A DNA stretch of 64,000 nt from NCBI RefSeq assembly GCF_004135365.1, contig NZ_CP035492.1:1612001-1676000 (forward strand). Reading direction: 5' to 3'. The position numbers and the translations under genes were made by a program. The notes beneath the pieces were generated by a model that saw only the letters and a list, made by a program, of their open reading frames with translations, had not been told where the DNA came from and did not search any database. Position 1 is the first letter of the stretch. Every line of letters starts with the position of its first letter. Positions 47,481 to 56,277 of this stretch are shown piece by piece. This stretch comes from Paenibacillus protaetiae. Its GTDB lineage: Bacteria > Bacillota > Bacilli > Paenibacillales > Paenibacillaceae.

Positions 47481-48007
47481 AGACTCCAACTCCTTATTTC
47501 ATTGTGAGTTCCCCGTAAAACCAGGATGAAGCGGGCAGGATGAGAGGGATTAAAGCGTTTTTTGATGGATGGCGCCATGCCATATGACATAACCATGACG
47601 CTGCATGCCCATATGAGCATGAGGAGTTCGGGACAGAAAATAACGTACAGCAAACATAACCACGATACATTGATGTCAGTTTCCTGGAGAGATTGCAAAA
47701 CCGTTAAATCCGATGTGTGTAGTAGATTAGAAGTGGCGACGCTGAAGATCATACATGCTGCACATGATGGGTAAAAAGCTTGCGAGTGGGGATAAATCAA
47801 GGAAAATCGAATGTGCTTCCAAGATGTCCGCTGCAGGAAAAAAAGGCTCCCTGCAGCACATATCCAATAGAATTAGCATTAGGTGTAAAGCTAACAAAAG
47901 CACATCATTCGAAGTTAACTCCATTATACATGGTCTATTGAAAAAATGACACCCTGTTTTCATATTTACGATACATCCAATGTTATAATAGATGACACAA
48001 TTCGAAG
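47481..48007. other. 527-base intergenic region before glgC
   Basis: No convincing gene. On the minus strand TATAAT (47923-47928) with a weak GTGTCA 18 bases upstream could start the glg transcript, giving a leader of about 440 bases. It would contain a hairpin GCTGCAGG/CCTGCAGC (47830-47857). An 11-base direct repeat TTCGAAGTTAA lies at 47908-47918 and 48001-48011. None of these has a recognised role. Confidence 0.4.
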
Positions 48008-48235
48008 TTAATCGCGGAGAACAGACACGCGGTGGATATAGTAGTGCTTAGGGCATAGTCCTTTTGATGTTGCTTTGCGATCGCAATTCACCCAAGTGCA
48101 TGGTCTTTCCAGCTTGGTTCTGCGGGGCAATACGATATTCGGGTCGCCGTGCCGGCGCATGCGCTGATGATGCATGGAACATAAACCTTTCGCTTTAACC
48201 CGCTTTAAGCAATCTTGAATGTTGCAATAATCCAT
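48008..48235 (-). CDS. Cys/His-rich mini-protein with two zinc-knuckle-like motifs
   Basis: A 75-residue protein from ATG 48235 (AAGGGG 9 bases upstream). It has two similar halves: CNIQDCLKRVKAKGLCSMHHQRMRRHGDP and CTWVNCDRKATSKGLCPKHYYIHR, each of the form C-x4-C-x9-C-x2-H. Such motifs occur in phage and HNH-nuclease-associated proteins and should bind zinc. No nuclease residues are present. The function is unknown; a nucleic-acid-binding role is possible. Confidence 0.7.
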   Translation of the reverse strand: MDYCNIQDCLKRVKAKGLCSMHHQRMRRHGDPNIVLPRRTKLERPCTWVNCDRKATSKGLCPKHYYIHRVSVLRD

Positions 48236-48296
48236 GTTGACTGACCCCTTTGTCCAAAATCGCCAAGCCGATCTTTGAAAGCGTGGCATACCATCC

Positions 48297-50612
48297 CTAA
48301 ACCGAAATTAACGGCGTCAACTCACCTGTATAATAAACATGAAGCTCATGCATCGCTCTTGTACAAGCTGTGTAGAACAGCTTTCGTTCGCTTTCCCGGC
48401 CGTATACTTCCTGCGACGCGTTAAAAATGGCGACAGCGTCAAACTCAACGCCTTTGGCCAAATAAGACGGAATGACAACGATCCCTTGCTCGAACGTAAC
48501 CGTTTCTTTCTCCACCAGGCGAACCTCCATGCCCGTCTCACGCAGCATGCCGGCTGCCGCCTTTGCTTCGGCCGCTGTTTTGCATATGACAGCCAAGGCG
48601 TTCAATCCTTGCGCTTTCCATCCCCGCAAGCTGCCGCTAACCTTCCGCACCAGCTCCTCGGCGCTGCAAGCCTGCGCAACCAGCGGCTGCTCGCCATCGC
48701 GGTTAAATGGAATAATACGGCTGCCGCCCGGAATCATCCGGCTCGTAAATTCAACTATAGGCCTTGTCGAACGGTAGCTCCGCGCCAGCACGACCGTTTC
48801 CATTTCTTCATAGCCGTACAGCCCTTTAAGCATCGCGAAGCTGTCCATCGGTTCGGCATGTGCGAATATCGCCTGATTCAAATCGCCAAGCACCGTCATT
48901 TTGGCCCGGGGGAATATCCGCTTCAGATAATGAAATTGAAACGCGGAGTAGTCCTGCGCTTCGTCAATAAAAACATGCTGGACTTGCGTGTTCGTATGGA
49001 ACCCTTCCAGCAGCTCCTTCAAATACAGCAGCGGAGTTGCGTCTTCATAATAAAGCTCGCCATTCTCCAGCTTGGCAGAAGTGATTGTGCATATATCCGC
49101 CCATTCCGCAGGCAGCTGCTCCTGTCCGTCTGCTGTCCAGTGCGGCTTTTCGAACAATGCCCGGTACATTTTGGGTATATCCAAAAACCGGTACCTCTTC
49201 ACGCTGCTGCGCAGCTTTTTAAATTTTTGCTGGACAAGCATGGAAGCAAGCATTTCCTTCTCGCGCTCAAAATCATCAAACGATTCGGAGGTAAACCCTT
49301 TTTTCCTCATCAGCTCGTTATAAGCGTGAATGTACTGTTCCTTATCCATCAGCTCGATTTCTTCTTCCACCCAGCTTTTTTTTCGTTCCAGCTTGCCAAG
49401 CGCAGTAAGTTCCTTAAGCATCCATTCCGACAGCAGTTTCAAGCGGTTTGCAATAGACAACGTCCGGTCAAGCTCGTAAAATCGCCGGGACATCTCTTCC
49501 GATGAAATAAGCACGCTGCCGCGGAACCGGATCGGCCGGAACTTGATGCCCGCTTCGCCAAGCGATTTGGCATAACGCTCGATTATTCGCATGAACGGCA
49601 CATCCGACTTAAAACGGATGGCGGCTACACGAGCCTCATATTGGCTGTCAGCCATGCCGCTAAGCGTATACTCCATCTGCGTGAACGGATCCTCCAGCTC
49701 GAATGAGCGGCCGAGCCGATGCTCCAAATAGTGCTGGTAGGTTGTTTGCTGCATGTTTTCTTCGCCCAGCTCCGGCAATACTGTCGCAACGTAGCTGTTA
49801 AACATCGGATTCGGCGAAAACAATACGATCTGATCAGCCGCCAGCTGTCCGCGGTACCGGTACAGCAAATAAGCGGCACGCTGCAAAGCGGCAGAAGTTT
49901 TGCCGCTTCCCGCAGCCCCTTGCACAACCAATAACCGGGCTCTTTCATTGCGGATAATCGTATTCTGCTCTTGCTGGATCGTCGCAACAATCCCTTTCAT
50001 CTGTGCGTCGGAGTGGCGTCCCAGCACCTCCTGCAGCACTTCGTCTCCAATCGTAACGCCAATTTCAAACATGCTTCTAATCCGCCCGCCGCGAATGACA
50101 AACTGGCGTTTTAGCGTCATTTCCCCTTCGATGGTGCCAACCGGCGTCTTATATTGGGCAGGGCCGGGCGAATAGTCGTAATACAAGCTGGATACCGGCG
50201 CGCGCCAGTCATAGATCAAATATTGTTCTTCATTCTCATCCAGCAGCGAACCAATCCCTAAGTATACTTGCTCGGCTTGTGTTTCGCCGTTTTCTTTAAA
50301 GTCAATCCGTCCAAAATACGGCGACTGCTCCAGTTTTCTCATCGTAAGCAGCTGCTTGCGCGCGTGCCTGTGGCTGTGCTCCCGTTCAAACAGCACTTCT
50401 GCCTGCTGCTTTAAGCTCGCCGCCGTTTCCGCCGCTTCCGCCGAATCTTCGAAGTTTACCGTGACGTCATCCCAGAAATCTCTCCGGATTTCGACAACGT
50501 CTCCGCGCTTGTCGCCGACCTGCTCCTGCAACGTTTCGATTTTTCGCTTAATATGGGCGGTTACACGGTCAACACGCTGCTGCTCGATCTGCTGTTCGTC
50601 TTGCATTTCCAT
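48297..50612 (-). CDS. helD: HelD, RNA polymerase recycling ATPase
   Basis: UvrD/Rep-related ATPase that binds RNA polymerase and releases stalled or post-termination complexes. The 771 residues match the 774-residue Bacillus HelD. Seen: N-terminal coiled coil (about 1-90), Walker A QGAAGSGKTSAALQRAAYLLYRYR, VFIDEAQDYSAFQFHYLKRIF, the motif QAIFAHAEP and VLARSYRSTRPIVEFTSRM, and the C-terminal GIVVIPSYLAKGVEFDAVAIFNAS with LFYTACTRAMHEL. Confidence 0.94.
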   Translation of the reverse strand: MEMQDEQQIEQQRVDRVTAHIKRKIETLQEQVGDKRGDVVEIRRDFWDDVTVNFEDSAEAAETAASLKQQAEVLFEREHSHRHARKQLLTMRKLEQSPYFGRIDFKENGETQAEQVYLGIGSLLDENEEQYLIYDWRAPVSSLYYDYSPGPAQYKTPVGTIEGEMTLKRQFVIRGGRIRSMFEIGVTIGDEVLQEVLGRHSDAQMKGIVATIQQEQNTIIRNERARLLVVQGAAGSGKTSAALQRAAYLLYRYRGQLAADQIVLFSPNPMFNSYVATVLPELGEENMQQTTYQHYLEHRLGRSFELEDPFTQMEYTLSGMADSQYEARVAAIRFKSDVPFMRIIERYAKSLGEAGIKFRPIRFRGSVLISSEEMSRRFYELDRTLSIANRLKLLSEWMLKELTALGKLERKKSWVEEEIELMDKEQYIHAYNELMRKKGFTSESFDDFEREKEMLASMLVQQKFKKLRSSVKRYRFLDIPKMYRALFEKPHWTADGQEQLPAEWADICTITSAKLENGELYYEDATPLLYLKELLEGFHTNTQVQHVFIDEAQDYSAFQFHYLKRIFPRAKMTVLGDLNQAIFAHAEPMDSFAMLKGLYGYEEMETVVLARSYRSTRPIVEFTSRMIPGGSRIIPFNRDGEQPLVAQACSAEELVRKVSGSLRGWKAQGLNALAVICKTAAEAKAAAGMLRETGMEVRLVEKETVTFEQGIVVIPSYLAKGVEFDAVAIFNASQEVYGRESERKLFYTACTRAMHELHVYYTGELTPLISV

Positions 50613-50740
50613 ATTTGATACTCCTTTACCTGATGATCGTTCCGGTCGAAACCGGCGCCCAGCCTCCGCTCATAAAAAGGATGCTTTCACATTTTATCAC
50701 CAACGGAACGCAAATGGAAACGAAGAATGTTGGCATATGA

Positions 50741-50769
50741 TTGCCCATTTTGGCCATTGCTTATATAAT
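50741..50769 (+). promoter_or_regulatory. Sigma-A promoter of the queuosine transporter gene
   Basis: TTGCCC (50741-50746) and TATAAT (50764-50769) are 17 bases apart, 90 bases before the ATG and just upstream of the riboswitch. Confidence 0.75.
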
Positions 50770-50812
50770 GACAAAGGTGTATAGCCAAGTAGTCCGGCAT
50801 CCTTTAGCCCGG

Positions 50813-50853
50813 GCCGCGGTTCGAAACTTCCCGCGTTATCAAAACTAGGAGGA
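50813..50853 (+). ncRNA. preQ1-I riboswitch
   Basis: CGCGG (50815-50819) pairs with CCGCG (50831-50835) to form P1, the loop is TTCGAAACTTC, and the A-rich tail TTATCAAAACTAGGAGG joins the ribosome site. The order of P1, loop, second strand and tail overlapping AGGAGG matches the preQ1 class I translational riboswitch. Binding of preQ1 would hide the ribosome site. Confidence 0.85.
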
Positions 50854-50858
50854 GAAAA

Positions 50859-51569
50859 ATGTTTAATTTATGGTTTGGCGCTTTATTTATGCTTGTTCAC
50901 TTTAGTTTGTTTTTACTCGGTTACCGTCTGTTCGGGCGTGTCGGCGTGTACGCTTGGATCGGAATGGCGACGGTACTGGCCAATATTCAGGTCGTCAAAA
51001 CCATCGACATCTACGGGATTGTGCTTACGCTTGGCAATACGATGTACGGCACGATTTATTTGGCTTCCGACCTGCTGAATGAGAAATACGGAAAAAAAGA
51101 AGCGAAAAAAGCTGTCTGGTTCGGATTCTTTACGTTGATTGCTTCCACGGTCATTATGCAAATGGCGCTGCGCTTCAATCCGCAGGCGGATGAGCTTGCG
51201 CTGGCCAACAATGATGCTATGCATCAGCTGTTTGGCTTAATGCCGCGTATCGCTTTAGGAAGCTTATGCGCTTATTTTATAAGCCAGTTTCTGGATGTAC
51301 GCATTTATTCGCTGCTCAAAAAAACGTTCCCGAAACCCGGCCAGCTTTGGATTCGGAATAACGGCAGCACCGTCGTAAGCCAGCTTGTTGACACGTTTGT
51401 GTTTACAACGATTGCGTTTGCTTACTTCTACGACTGGCAGACATGGCTGTCCGTCTTTATTACAACTTATCTGATCAAATTTCTCGTGTCGATCTGTTCA
51501 ACACCGTTTCTGTATGCGGCGAGAAACTTTACGTTCAAAGACGACAACGAACAAGCCGCTTCGCAATGA
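50859..51569 (+). CDS. yhhQ: Queuosine precursor transporter (YhhQ/VUT family)
   Basis: Membrane transporter for queuosine precursors. The 236 residues have about six helices with ANIQVVKTIDIYGIVLTLGNTMYGTIYLASDLLNEKYGKKEAKKAVW, SLCAYFISQFLDVRIYSLLK and TVVSQLVDTFVFTTIAF, all typical of the family. The preQ1 riboswitch directly upstream supports preQ1 or preQ0 as substrate. Confidence 0.93.
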   Translation: MFNLWFGALFMLVHFSLFLLGYRLFGRVGVYAWIGMATVLANIQVVKTIDIYGIVLTLGNTMYGTIYLASDLLNEKYGKKEAKKAVWFGFFTLIASTVIMQMALRFNPQADELALANNDAMHQLFGLMPRIALGSLCAYFISQFLDVRIYSLLKKTFPKPGQLWIRNNGSTVVSQLVDTFVFTTIAFAYFYDWQTWLSVFITTYLIKFLVSICSTPFLYAARNFTFKDDNEQAASQ

Positions 51570-51573
51570 GTAT

Positions 51574-51637
51574 AAAAAAGCCTTGCCAGCGATCCGATTC
51601 CGGGATACTCCCCGGCGATCCGTTGGCAAGGCTTTTG
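51574..51637. terminator. Bidirectional terminator between the transporter and the hydrolase
   Basis: AAAAGCCTTGCCA (51576-51588 region) pairs with TGGCAAGGCTTTT (51624-51636 region) across a long loop, with T-rich flanks on both strands. It separates convergent genes. Confidence 0.7.
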
Positions 51638-51665
51638 TTTTGCCCGGGCAAGCTTCATGGCTCTG

Positions 51666-53954
51666 CTATTCCGCCTGCGCAAAACCGATGTTATCCAGCA
51701 TTATGCGGCCCGATCCTTTTAATTGGAACGTAATGCTCGCAATATCCCAAACGTCCATTCCGTTCAGCGGAAGCCTGACCGTTTGAAATACCGGTTCATT
51801 GGACTGCTTGTATTTTCCGTTCTCCCACGTATTTTCCAGCAGCCGCGGAAGCTTGGCATACGTAACGAATACCGGGCCGGCCGGTTTGATCAGCCGATCC
51901 AGCGGCACAGATTCCGTACGGCCGTCCGCCGCCGTCACCTTGATTACCAGATCCGACGCTTGGAATGAGTAACCGGCCGGATTTGGATCCTGATCGCGGG
52001 CGAGATCGGCCATCGCAAATGTGAACGCCGCCCCTCCTTCATGGAGAGAGCGGGTAAGCCGCTTTACTTCCCATGAATCCAGCGTAAGCGTATATTCCGC
52101 TTCACGGCTGCCGTCCCATTCCAGCACAACGCCTCGGGTTCCTTTTGCATTCCGGCTTCTGTCCAGCGCATCCGCTTCTTCCCAATCCGTGAACCCCGTT
52201 CCGGCCGCCGTTCCCATCCGGATGGTCGATAGATCCCGATCTTCGTCATAATCCGCTGCCGAGACAAACGAATCGTCTTCATATTGGTTCACATACGCCG
52301 TAGAAGCAGGAAGCCATGCGCTGCCGTTCCGGTAATCCTGGAACAGCGGCTTATACGCCTTGTCCCCTTTCAATGTCGTATCCAAGAAAGCGGATATATA
52401 CACTTTCGCAACCTCGCGCTGGTCTTCGCCATTCATCAGCCGGCGCAAATTGAGCAGCAGCCCGCCTGGCGGAACTTCGTCCATTGATCCCCAGGAAGTA
52501 TTGAACTGGCCATGGTTCGCATTCGTCAAATAAATCGACGATTTGAACCCGCCGCTTGAAGGCGTAAAACGTGTGCGGATATATTGCTGATCGCCATAAA
52601 AGTCATTCACATCGGCATCTCTGGCCCCTTGCAGCGTTAAAAAGTTAACATTAACAAGCTCGGCTTTCCGGCCGTCGACTTCCCGATCGGTAGGCGCTAT
52701 CGCCACAACGGACCGGATTCGTACCCCGCCCAGCTGCAGCGACCCGTCGCCTGCAAACCATTTATCCTTATCCGCTGCCATCGACACCGCTTGCCCGCCG
52801 CGCGAATGGCCGATTAGCGCCACATTGTCCCAATCCACTTTGCCGTAAAAAGGACTGCCTGCTTCCCCGCTGAACCCTTTCAGCTGCTGCAAATGTTTCA
52901 GCAGCATCCAAGCGCGGACTTTCATGTCATTGTCGGGGATATCCGACCAGGCGGAATAATTCAAAAAGTTTTCATCAACCGAAACGGCGATATATCCTCT
53001 GCTGGCCAGAAGTTGGCCGATATAGGCATAACCATCGTCCGAGAAATCTTCCATGATATGATTGCCATGGACAATCAGCACAAGCGGGTACGGACCGCTG
53101 CCTTCCGGCATCCACACCCGGCCGTTGACCGGAAGCTGCTTCTGGTCGAATCCCCAGAACAGCTTTTTCAGCCAAGGCCATTTCGAAATATAAGCGGAGG
53201 CATCCACCGGTTCCGTTACGATCTTCGCATGGCTGCCAAAATCGCTTCGGTGACGATCCGTTCCGCTGCCGTATGCCCATTCCTCGTAGAGGTATGGCCC
53301 CATATCCGCCGGATTGCCCGCTTGGATCGGTGCTGGCCCGGCCGCTATTGCACCGGCTTCCGCCAAGGTAAGATGCTGCGCCCCTCCAGGCGGCCATGCG
53401 ATGACAGCTGCAAGCACAAGCGCCGCGCCGGCTGCAGCTAATATCATTGTGCTGCGCGAGCTGCGGATCAAATGGCGCCTCATCGTGTAGATCAGCATGC
53501 CGGCAAGGGCAGCAGCAAAAGTTAGAGCAGCTGCGATAACCAAACCGCTGACCCATGTCAAATTGGCGTAATAACCAAACCCAAACAATATACCGGCCGT
53601 ATACAAGGCATGCGCTGCGAAACGGCGAGACACCGGAATATAAAGCGCAGAAAAAATAATAGCTAAGACATTCCCGGCCAGCCATTGGCACAGCAGCTGC
53701 AGCAGACCGGCAAGCAGCAGATCGGCAGCCGGTCCAAGCCCGGTAGGCGAGCTGAGAATCGCAATCCAGACGACCGTCATTCCAAGCGCCGCCATTGCAG
53801 CTGTGCCGGCTTGCCAGTAGCGGCCGTTATAAGCGTTGCGGGCTGCAAACCTATTGCGTAGCCAGCCCCCGATTTTACGCCGCCTGTTTGTCCGGCTGTT
53901 AACCGTCAGCGGCTGGCCGGGGGAAGCGGCTGCGGTATTAACCTCGTTTGACAT
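51666..53954 (-). CDS. Membrane-anchored alpha/beta hydrolase
   Basis: A 762-residue protein. The N-terminal 190 residues hold about five membrane helices after a basic leader. A segment from 265 to 560 has an alpha/beta hydrolase fold with VHGNH (295-299, oxyanion side) and the nucleophile elbow GHSRGG (Ser384). The rest (about 590-762) looks like one or two beta-sandwich domains ending in ITFQLKGSGRIMLDNIGF, similar to carbohydrate-binding modules. Substrate unknown; a lipid or polymer esterase is possible. Its start overlaps the ABC ATPase gene by 17 bases. Confidence 0.8.
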   Translation of the reverse strand: MSNEVNTAAASPGQPLTVNSRTNRRRKIGGWLRNRFAARNAYNGRYWQAGTAAMAALGMTVVWIAILSSPTGLGPAADLLLAGLLQLLCQWLAGNVLAIIFSALYIPVSRRFAAHALYTAGILFGFGYYANLTWVSGLVIAAALTFAAALAGMLIYTMRRHLIRSSRSTMILAAAGAALVLAAVIAWPPGGAQHLTLAEAGAIAAGPAPIQAGNPADMGPYLYEEWAYGSGTDRHRSDFGSHAKIVTEPVDASAYISKWPWLKKLFWGFDQKQLPVNGRVWMPEGSGPYPLVLIVHGNHIMEDFSDDGYAYIGQLLASRGYIAVSVDENFLNYSAWSDIPDNDMKVRAWMLLKHLQQLKGFSGEAGSPFYGKVDWDNVALIGHSRGGQAVSMAADKDKWFAGDGSLQLGGVRIRSVVAIAPTDREVDGRKAELVNVNFLTLQGARDADVNDFYGDQQYIRTRFTPSSGGFKSSIYLTNANHGQFNTSWGSMDEVPPGGLLLNLRRLMNGEDQREVAKVYISAFLDTTLKGDKAYKPLFQDYRNGSAWLPASTAYVNQYEDDSFVSAADYDEDRDLSTIRMGTAAGTGFTDWEEADALDRSRNAKGTRGVVLEWDGSREAEYTLTLDSWEVKRLTRSLHEGGAAFTFAMADLARDQDPNPAGYSFQASDLVIKVTAADGRTESVPLDRLIKPAGPVFVTYAKLPRLLENTWENGKYKQSNEPVFQTVRLPLNGMDVWDIASITFQLKGSGRIMLDNIGFAQAE

Positions 53955-54717
53955 AAAGCCAATGTCTTCCGTCTTTTTGTTCTATTTCTACCGGCACATC
54001 AAAAAACCGGCTCATCCGGCCAGAAGTTAATACGTCTTTCGTTTGCCCCGCTTCATATACTTCGCCCTTTTTAATAAGCAAGGTGTGGCTGAATACAGGC
54101 AAAATTTCCTCAACATGATGTGTGACGTAAACAATGGTTGGAGCATCAGGCTGAGCTGCAACCGAATGGATCATGCCTAACAGCTGTTCTCTGGCAAAAA
54201 TATCGAGGCCGGTGCACGGCTCATCCAAAATAAGCAGCGATGGCTTGGCCATCAGCGCTCTTGCAATTAATATCCGCTGTCTTTCTCCTTGCGACATCGT
54301 CTGATAGGTGCGGTTTTTCAGGAAGCTGCAGCCTAACTGATCCATAATCGCTTCAGCCTGCAATTCATCGGATTCTTCAATTTGCTCGTATAGCCCAATG
54401 GAAGCAAACTTGCCGCTCAGCGCAATTTTCAAGCCCGTCTCGCTGCCGTACAGCTTTTGCTGAAGGGCGGTGCTGACCCAGCCGATTTTTTTGCGCAGCT
54501 CCCGCAGGTCGGTCTCGCCAAACTTGTTGCCCAATATGCTGATTTCGCCCCGGGTCGGCCATATATATCCGTTAATCATGTTTAATAACGTTGTTTTGCC
54601 GGATCCGTTTAAGCCTAGCAGACACCAATGCTCACCAGGCTGTACCTGCCAGTTCATTTCCTTTAATATCGTATTCTCTCCGCGCTCCCAGCTCACATTG
54701 CGTATATCAATAACCAA
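53938..54717 (-). CDS. ABC transporter ATP-binding protein (YlmA-like)
   Basis: An ABC ATPase of 259 residues. Seen: Walker A GLNGSGKTTLLNMING, signature MSQGERQRILIARAL, Walker B LLILDEPCTGLDI and H-loop YVTHHVEE. No permease gene is adjacent, as in the Bacillus ylmA case. The 17-base overlap with the hydrolase gene shows coupled translation. Substrate unknown. Confidence 0.88.
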   Translation of the reverse strand: MVIDIRNVSWERGENTILKEMNWQVQPGEHWCLLGLNGSGKTTLLNMINGYIWPTRGEISILGNKFGETDLRELRKKIGWVSTALQQKLYGSETGLKIALSGKFASIGLYEQIEESDELQAEAIMDQLGCSFLKNRTYQTMSQGERQRILIARALMAKPSLLILDEPCTGLDIFAREQLLGMIHSVAAQPDAPTIVYVTHHVEEILPVFSHTLLIKKGEVYEAGQTKDVLTSGRMSRFFDVPVEIEQKDGRHWLYVKRG

Positions 54718-54816
54718 GGCGACCGCCCCTCTCTGTTATTACTGACTCTAGCACTCTACTAAATTATAGGCAACTAGAGAAAGGCGGGCAACCTTTTGAA
54801 CATTTAACCAGCGCCA

Positions 54817-54887
54817 GCGCACAAAAAAAAACGCCGCCTATTATAGAATAGGACGGCGTCTTATAACGGCAATTCCTTTTTGTGCGC
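54817..54887 (-). terminator. Terminator inside a larger inverted repeat
   Basis: On the minus strand GACGCCG..CCTATT pairs with AATAGG..CGGCG and is followed by eight T residues. It lies inside a wider repeat: GCGCACAAAAA at 54817-54827 is the inverse of TTTTTGTGCGC at 54877-54887. Confidence 0.75.
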
Positions 54888-54899
54888 AATTCAGCCCCG

Positions 54900-55277
54900 T
54901 TAAGTTACGGCGTAATAAAAAGGAATAATTACAAGGTAAACCGCTGCCGCAATCAGCCCGATTGCCATTGACCATGCTCCCATTCTGCGGGCGCCTTGCG
55001 TATAAGCGATGAATCCTAATACAGCAGACGTAATTCCCAGAAGAACCGGCCATACGAACCACGAAACGGCGGCAAATACCAGTGCAACCCAGCCAAGCGA
55101 ATAGCCGGCCGGCCTTGAGATCGGCGAGTCATCGGAACTTTGCTCCGTTCTTGCCCGATGGGCATATCCCCCTGCGGCAAAATCGGCCCCCATTTCCTCA
55201 TTAAAATCGCGGTTCAGTTCTTTTAAATGCTGTTCCCGGTTTTGCTTGTCTTTCCCTTCATCCTCGTAACGATGCAC
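54900..55277 (-). CDS. Small membrane protein with DUF4190-like helices
   Basis: A 125-residue protein from GTG 55277 (AAGGAG 8 bases upstream; ATG 55283 and GTG 55286 are too close to that site). It has a charged N-terminus (about 1-55) and two C-terminal membrane helices (about 60-85 and 95-118) around a Gly-rich linker resembling the DUF4190 family (SAVLGFIAYTQGARRMGAWSMAIGLIAAAVYLVI). Function unknown. It lies 5 bases after the DUF1540 gene. Confidence 0.7.
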   Translation of the reverse strand: MHRYEDEGKDKQNREQHLKELNRDFNEEMGADFAAGGYAHRARTEQSSDDSPISRPAGYSLGWVALVFAAVSWFVWPVLLGITSAVLGFIAYTQGARRMGAWSMAIGLIAAAVYLVIIPFYYAVT

Positions 55278-55282
55278 ATCCA

Positions 55283-55495
55283 TCACTCCTTTGGCTTGAA
55301 GGTAAAGCAGCAGGTTGCCGATGATTTCAACGCCTGATCCTGATGCTGCAAGCCTAAATCGTCAGATGCAAACTCCTCATAAAAATGCTGATCGGCGTGC
55401 TGATCAATATCAACCGATATTTTGTCAGCAGAACAAGCATTTCCTTCTTTCCAAAACGTGCAATTCGATACACTGCAGGATACTCCTTGCGGCAT
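55283..55495 (-). CDS. DUF1540 cysteine-rich protein
   Basis: A 70-residue protein from ATG 55495 with AGGAGG 8 bases upstream. It has the DUF1540 metal-binding pattern: CSVSNCTFWKEGNACSADKI and a C-terminal TCCFTFKPKE. Function unknown. It nearly overlaps the DUF4190-like gene, so the two are coupled. Confidence 0.85.
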   Translation of the reverse strand: MPQGVSCSVSNCTFWKEGNACSADKISVDIDQHADQHFYEEFASDDLGLQHQDQALKSSATCCFTFKPKE

Positions 55496-55553
55496 AATGG
55501 CAAACCTCCTATGGGGCGTATCGTCATGTTGGAGTCGTCTGCCGTAAACGAAC

Positions 55554-55593
55554 AAACGCCTCCGTCATCAAGTTTCCCTGAGCGGAGGCGTTT
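55554..55593 (-). terminator. Terminator of ypuI
   Basis: On the minus strand AAACGCCTCCG pairs with CGGAGGCGTTT around an 18-base loop and a T-containing flank follows, 8 bases after the ypuI stop. Confidence 0.72.
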
Positions 55594-55601
55594 CATTCTG
55601 T

Positions 55602-56099
55602 TTATTTTTGGCCTTGCATCCGTCGCTGCGTCAAATAATCGCTTTCGTAATAAGACAGCTCGTCACGAAGTTCTTCGTATACTTTGGATAACGAAAGAAC
55701 GATGTCACGGGCATCACGGACCGGCTTCCGGCGGAACCGGATGGCATCCTGGCCAGTATATGCATAACGGCCGTCTTCCGAGTAACATTCATTTTTAGGA
55801 TAAAAATAAGAATTCACGCATTGGTGGTACACTTCGTACAAAGCGCGTTCAGCGAAATCCACATCGAAGTTAGGGCGGCGAAGCAGAACGCCGAGCTTCT
55901 CAACGGATACTTCCGTAAACACCAGCAGATGTCTTAGATCGGACAATAAGCCTTTATAAAACAAGGTGGTATCTTCGCTGTTGTCCTCGCCAGCCAACAG
56001 ACCTACCGTATGGGAGTTCAAAAACGGCTCCAATACAGAAATCGCTTCTTTAAGCTTAGCTTGAGTATTTTCGCTTAACGCTTTGACATTCGCAGGCAT
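55602..56099 (-). CDS. ypuI: YpuI family protein (DUF3907)
   Basis: A 165-residue soluble, helical protein. The ATG at 56099 uses GGAGATC 8-11 bases upstream; the in-frame ATG at 56120 has none. The core LFYKGLLSDLRHLLVFTEVSVEKLGVLLRRPNFD, FAERALYEVYHQCVNSYFYPKNECYSEDGRYAYTGQDAIRFR matches the DUF3907/YpuI family of Bacillales. Function unknown. Confidence 0.85.
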   Translation of the reverse strand: MPANVKALSENTQAKLKEAISVLEPFLNSHTVGLLAGEDNSEDTTLFYKGLLSDLRHLLVFTEVSVEKLGVLLRRPNFDVDFAERALYEVYHQCVNSYFYPKNECYSEDGRYAYTGQDAIRFRRKPVRDARDIVLSLSKVYEELRDELSYYESDYLTQRRMQGQK

Positions 56100-56277
56100 A
56101 GGTGATAGATCTCCTTTCATTCATCACGACAAAAAAACTTTAGGCATCAACATCGTACCACAAATTACTGGGAAGTGGTACTGGCGTTTCACGCTTTTGC
56201 TTCGCATATTTTGCGGATGACTTTCGGAACCTACTCCTATACCATCAGTTTCGCTGACAATGGAGGTTAAAACCAAG

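Noticed and set aside
47462-47800. A 112-codon minus-strand reading frame upstream of glgC
   Set aside because: It overlaps the glgC start, has no ribosome site and a protein composition unlike real proteins.
48339-49505. A 388-codon plus-strand reading frame opposite helD
   Set aside because: Antisense to HelD; no ribosome site and no recognisable domain.
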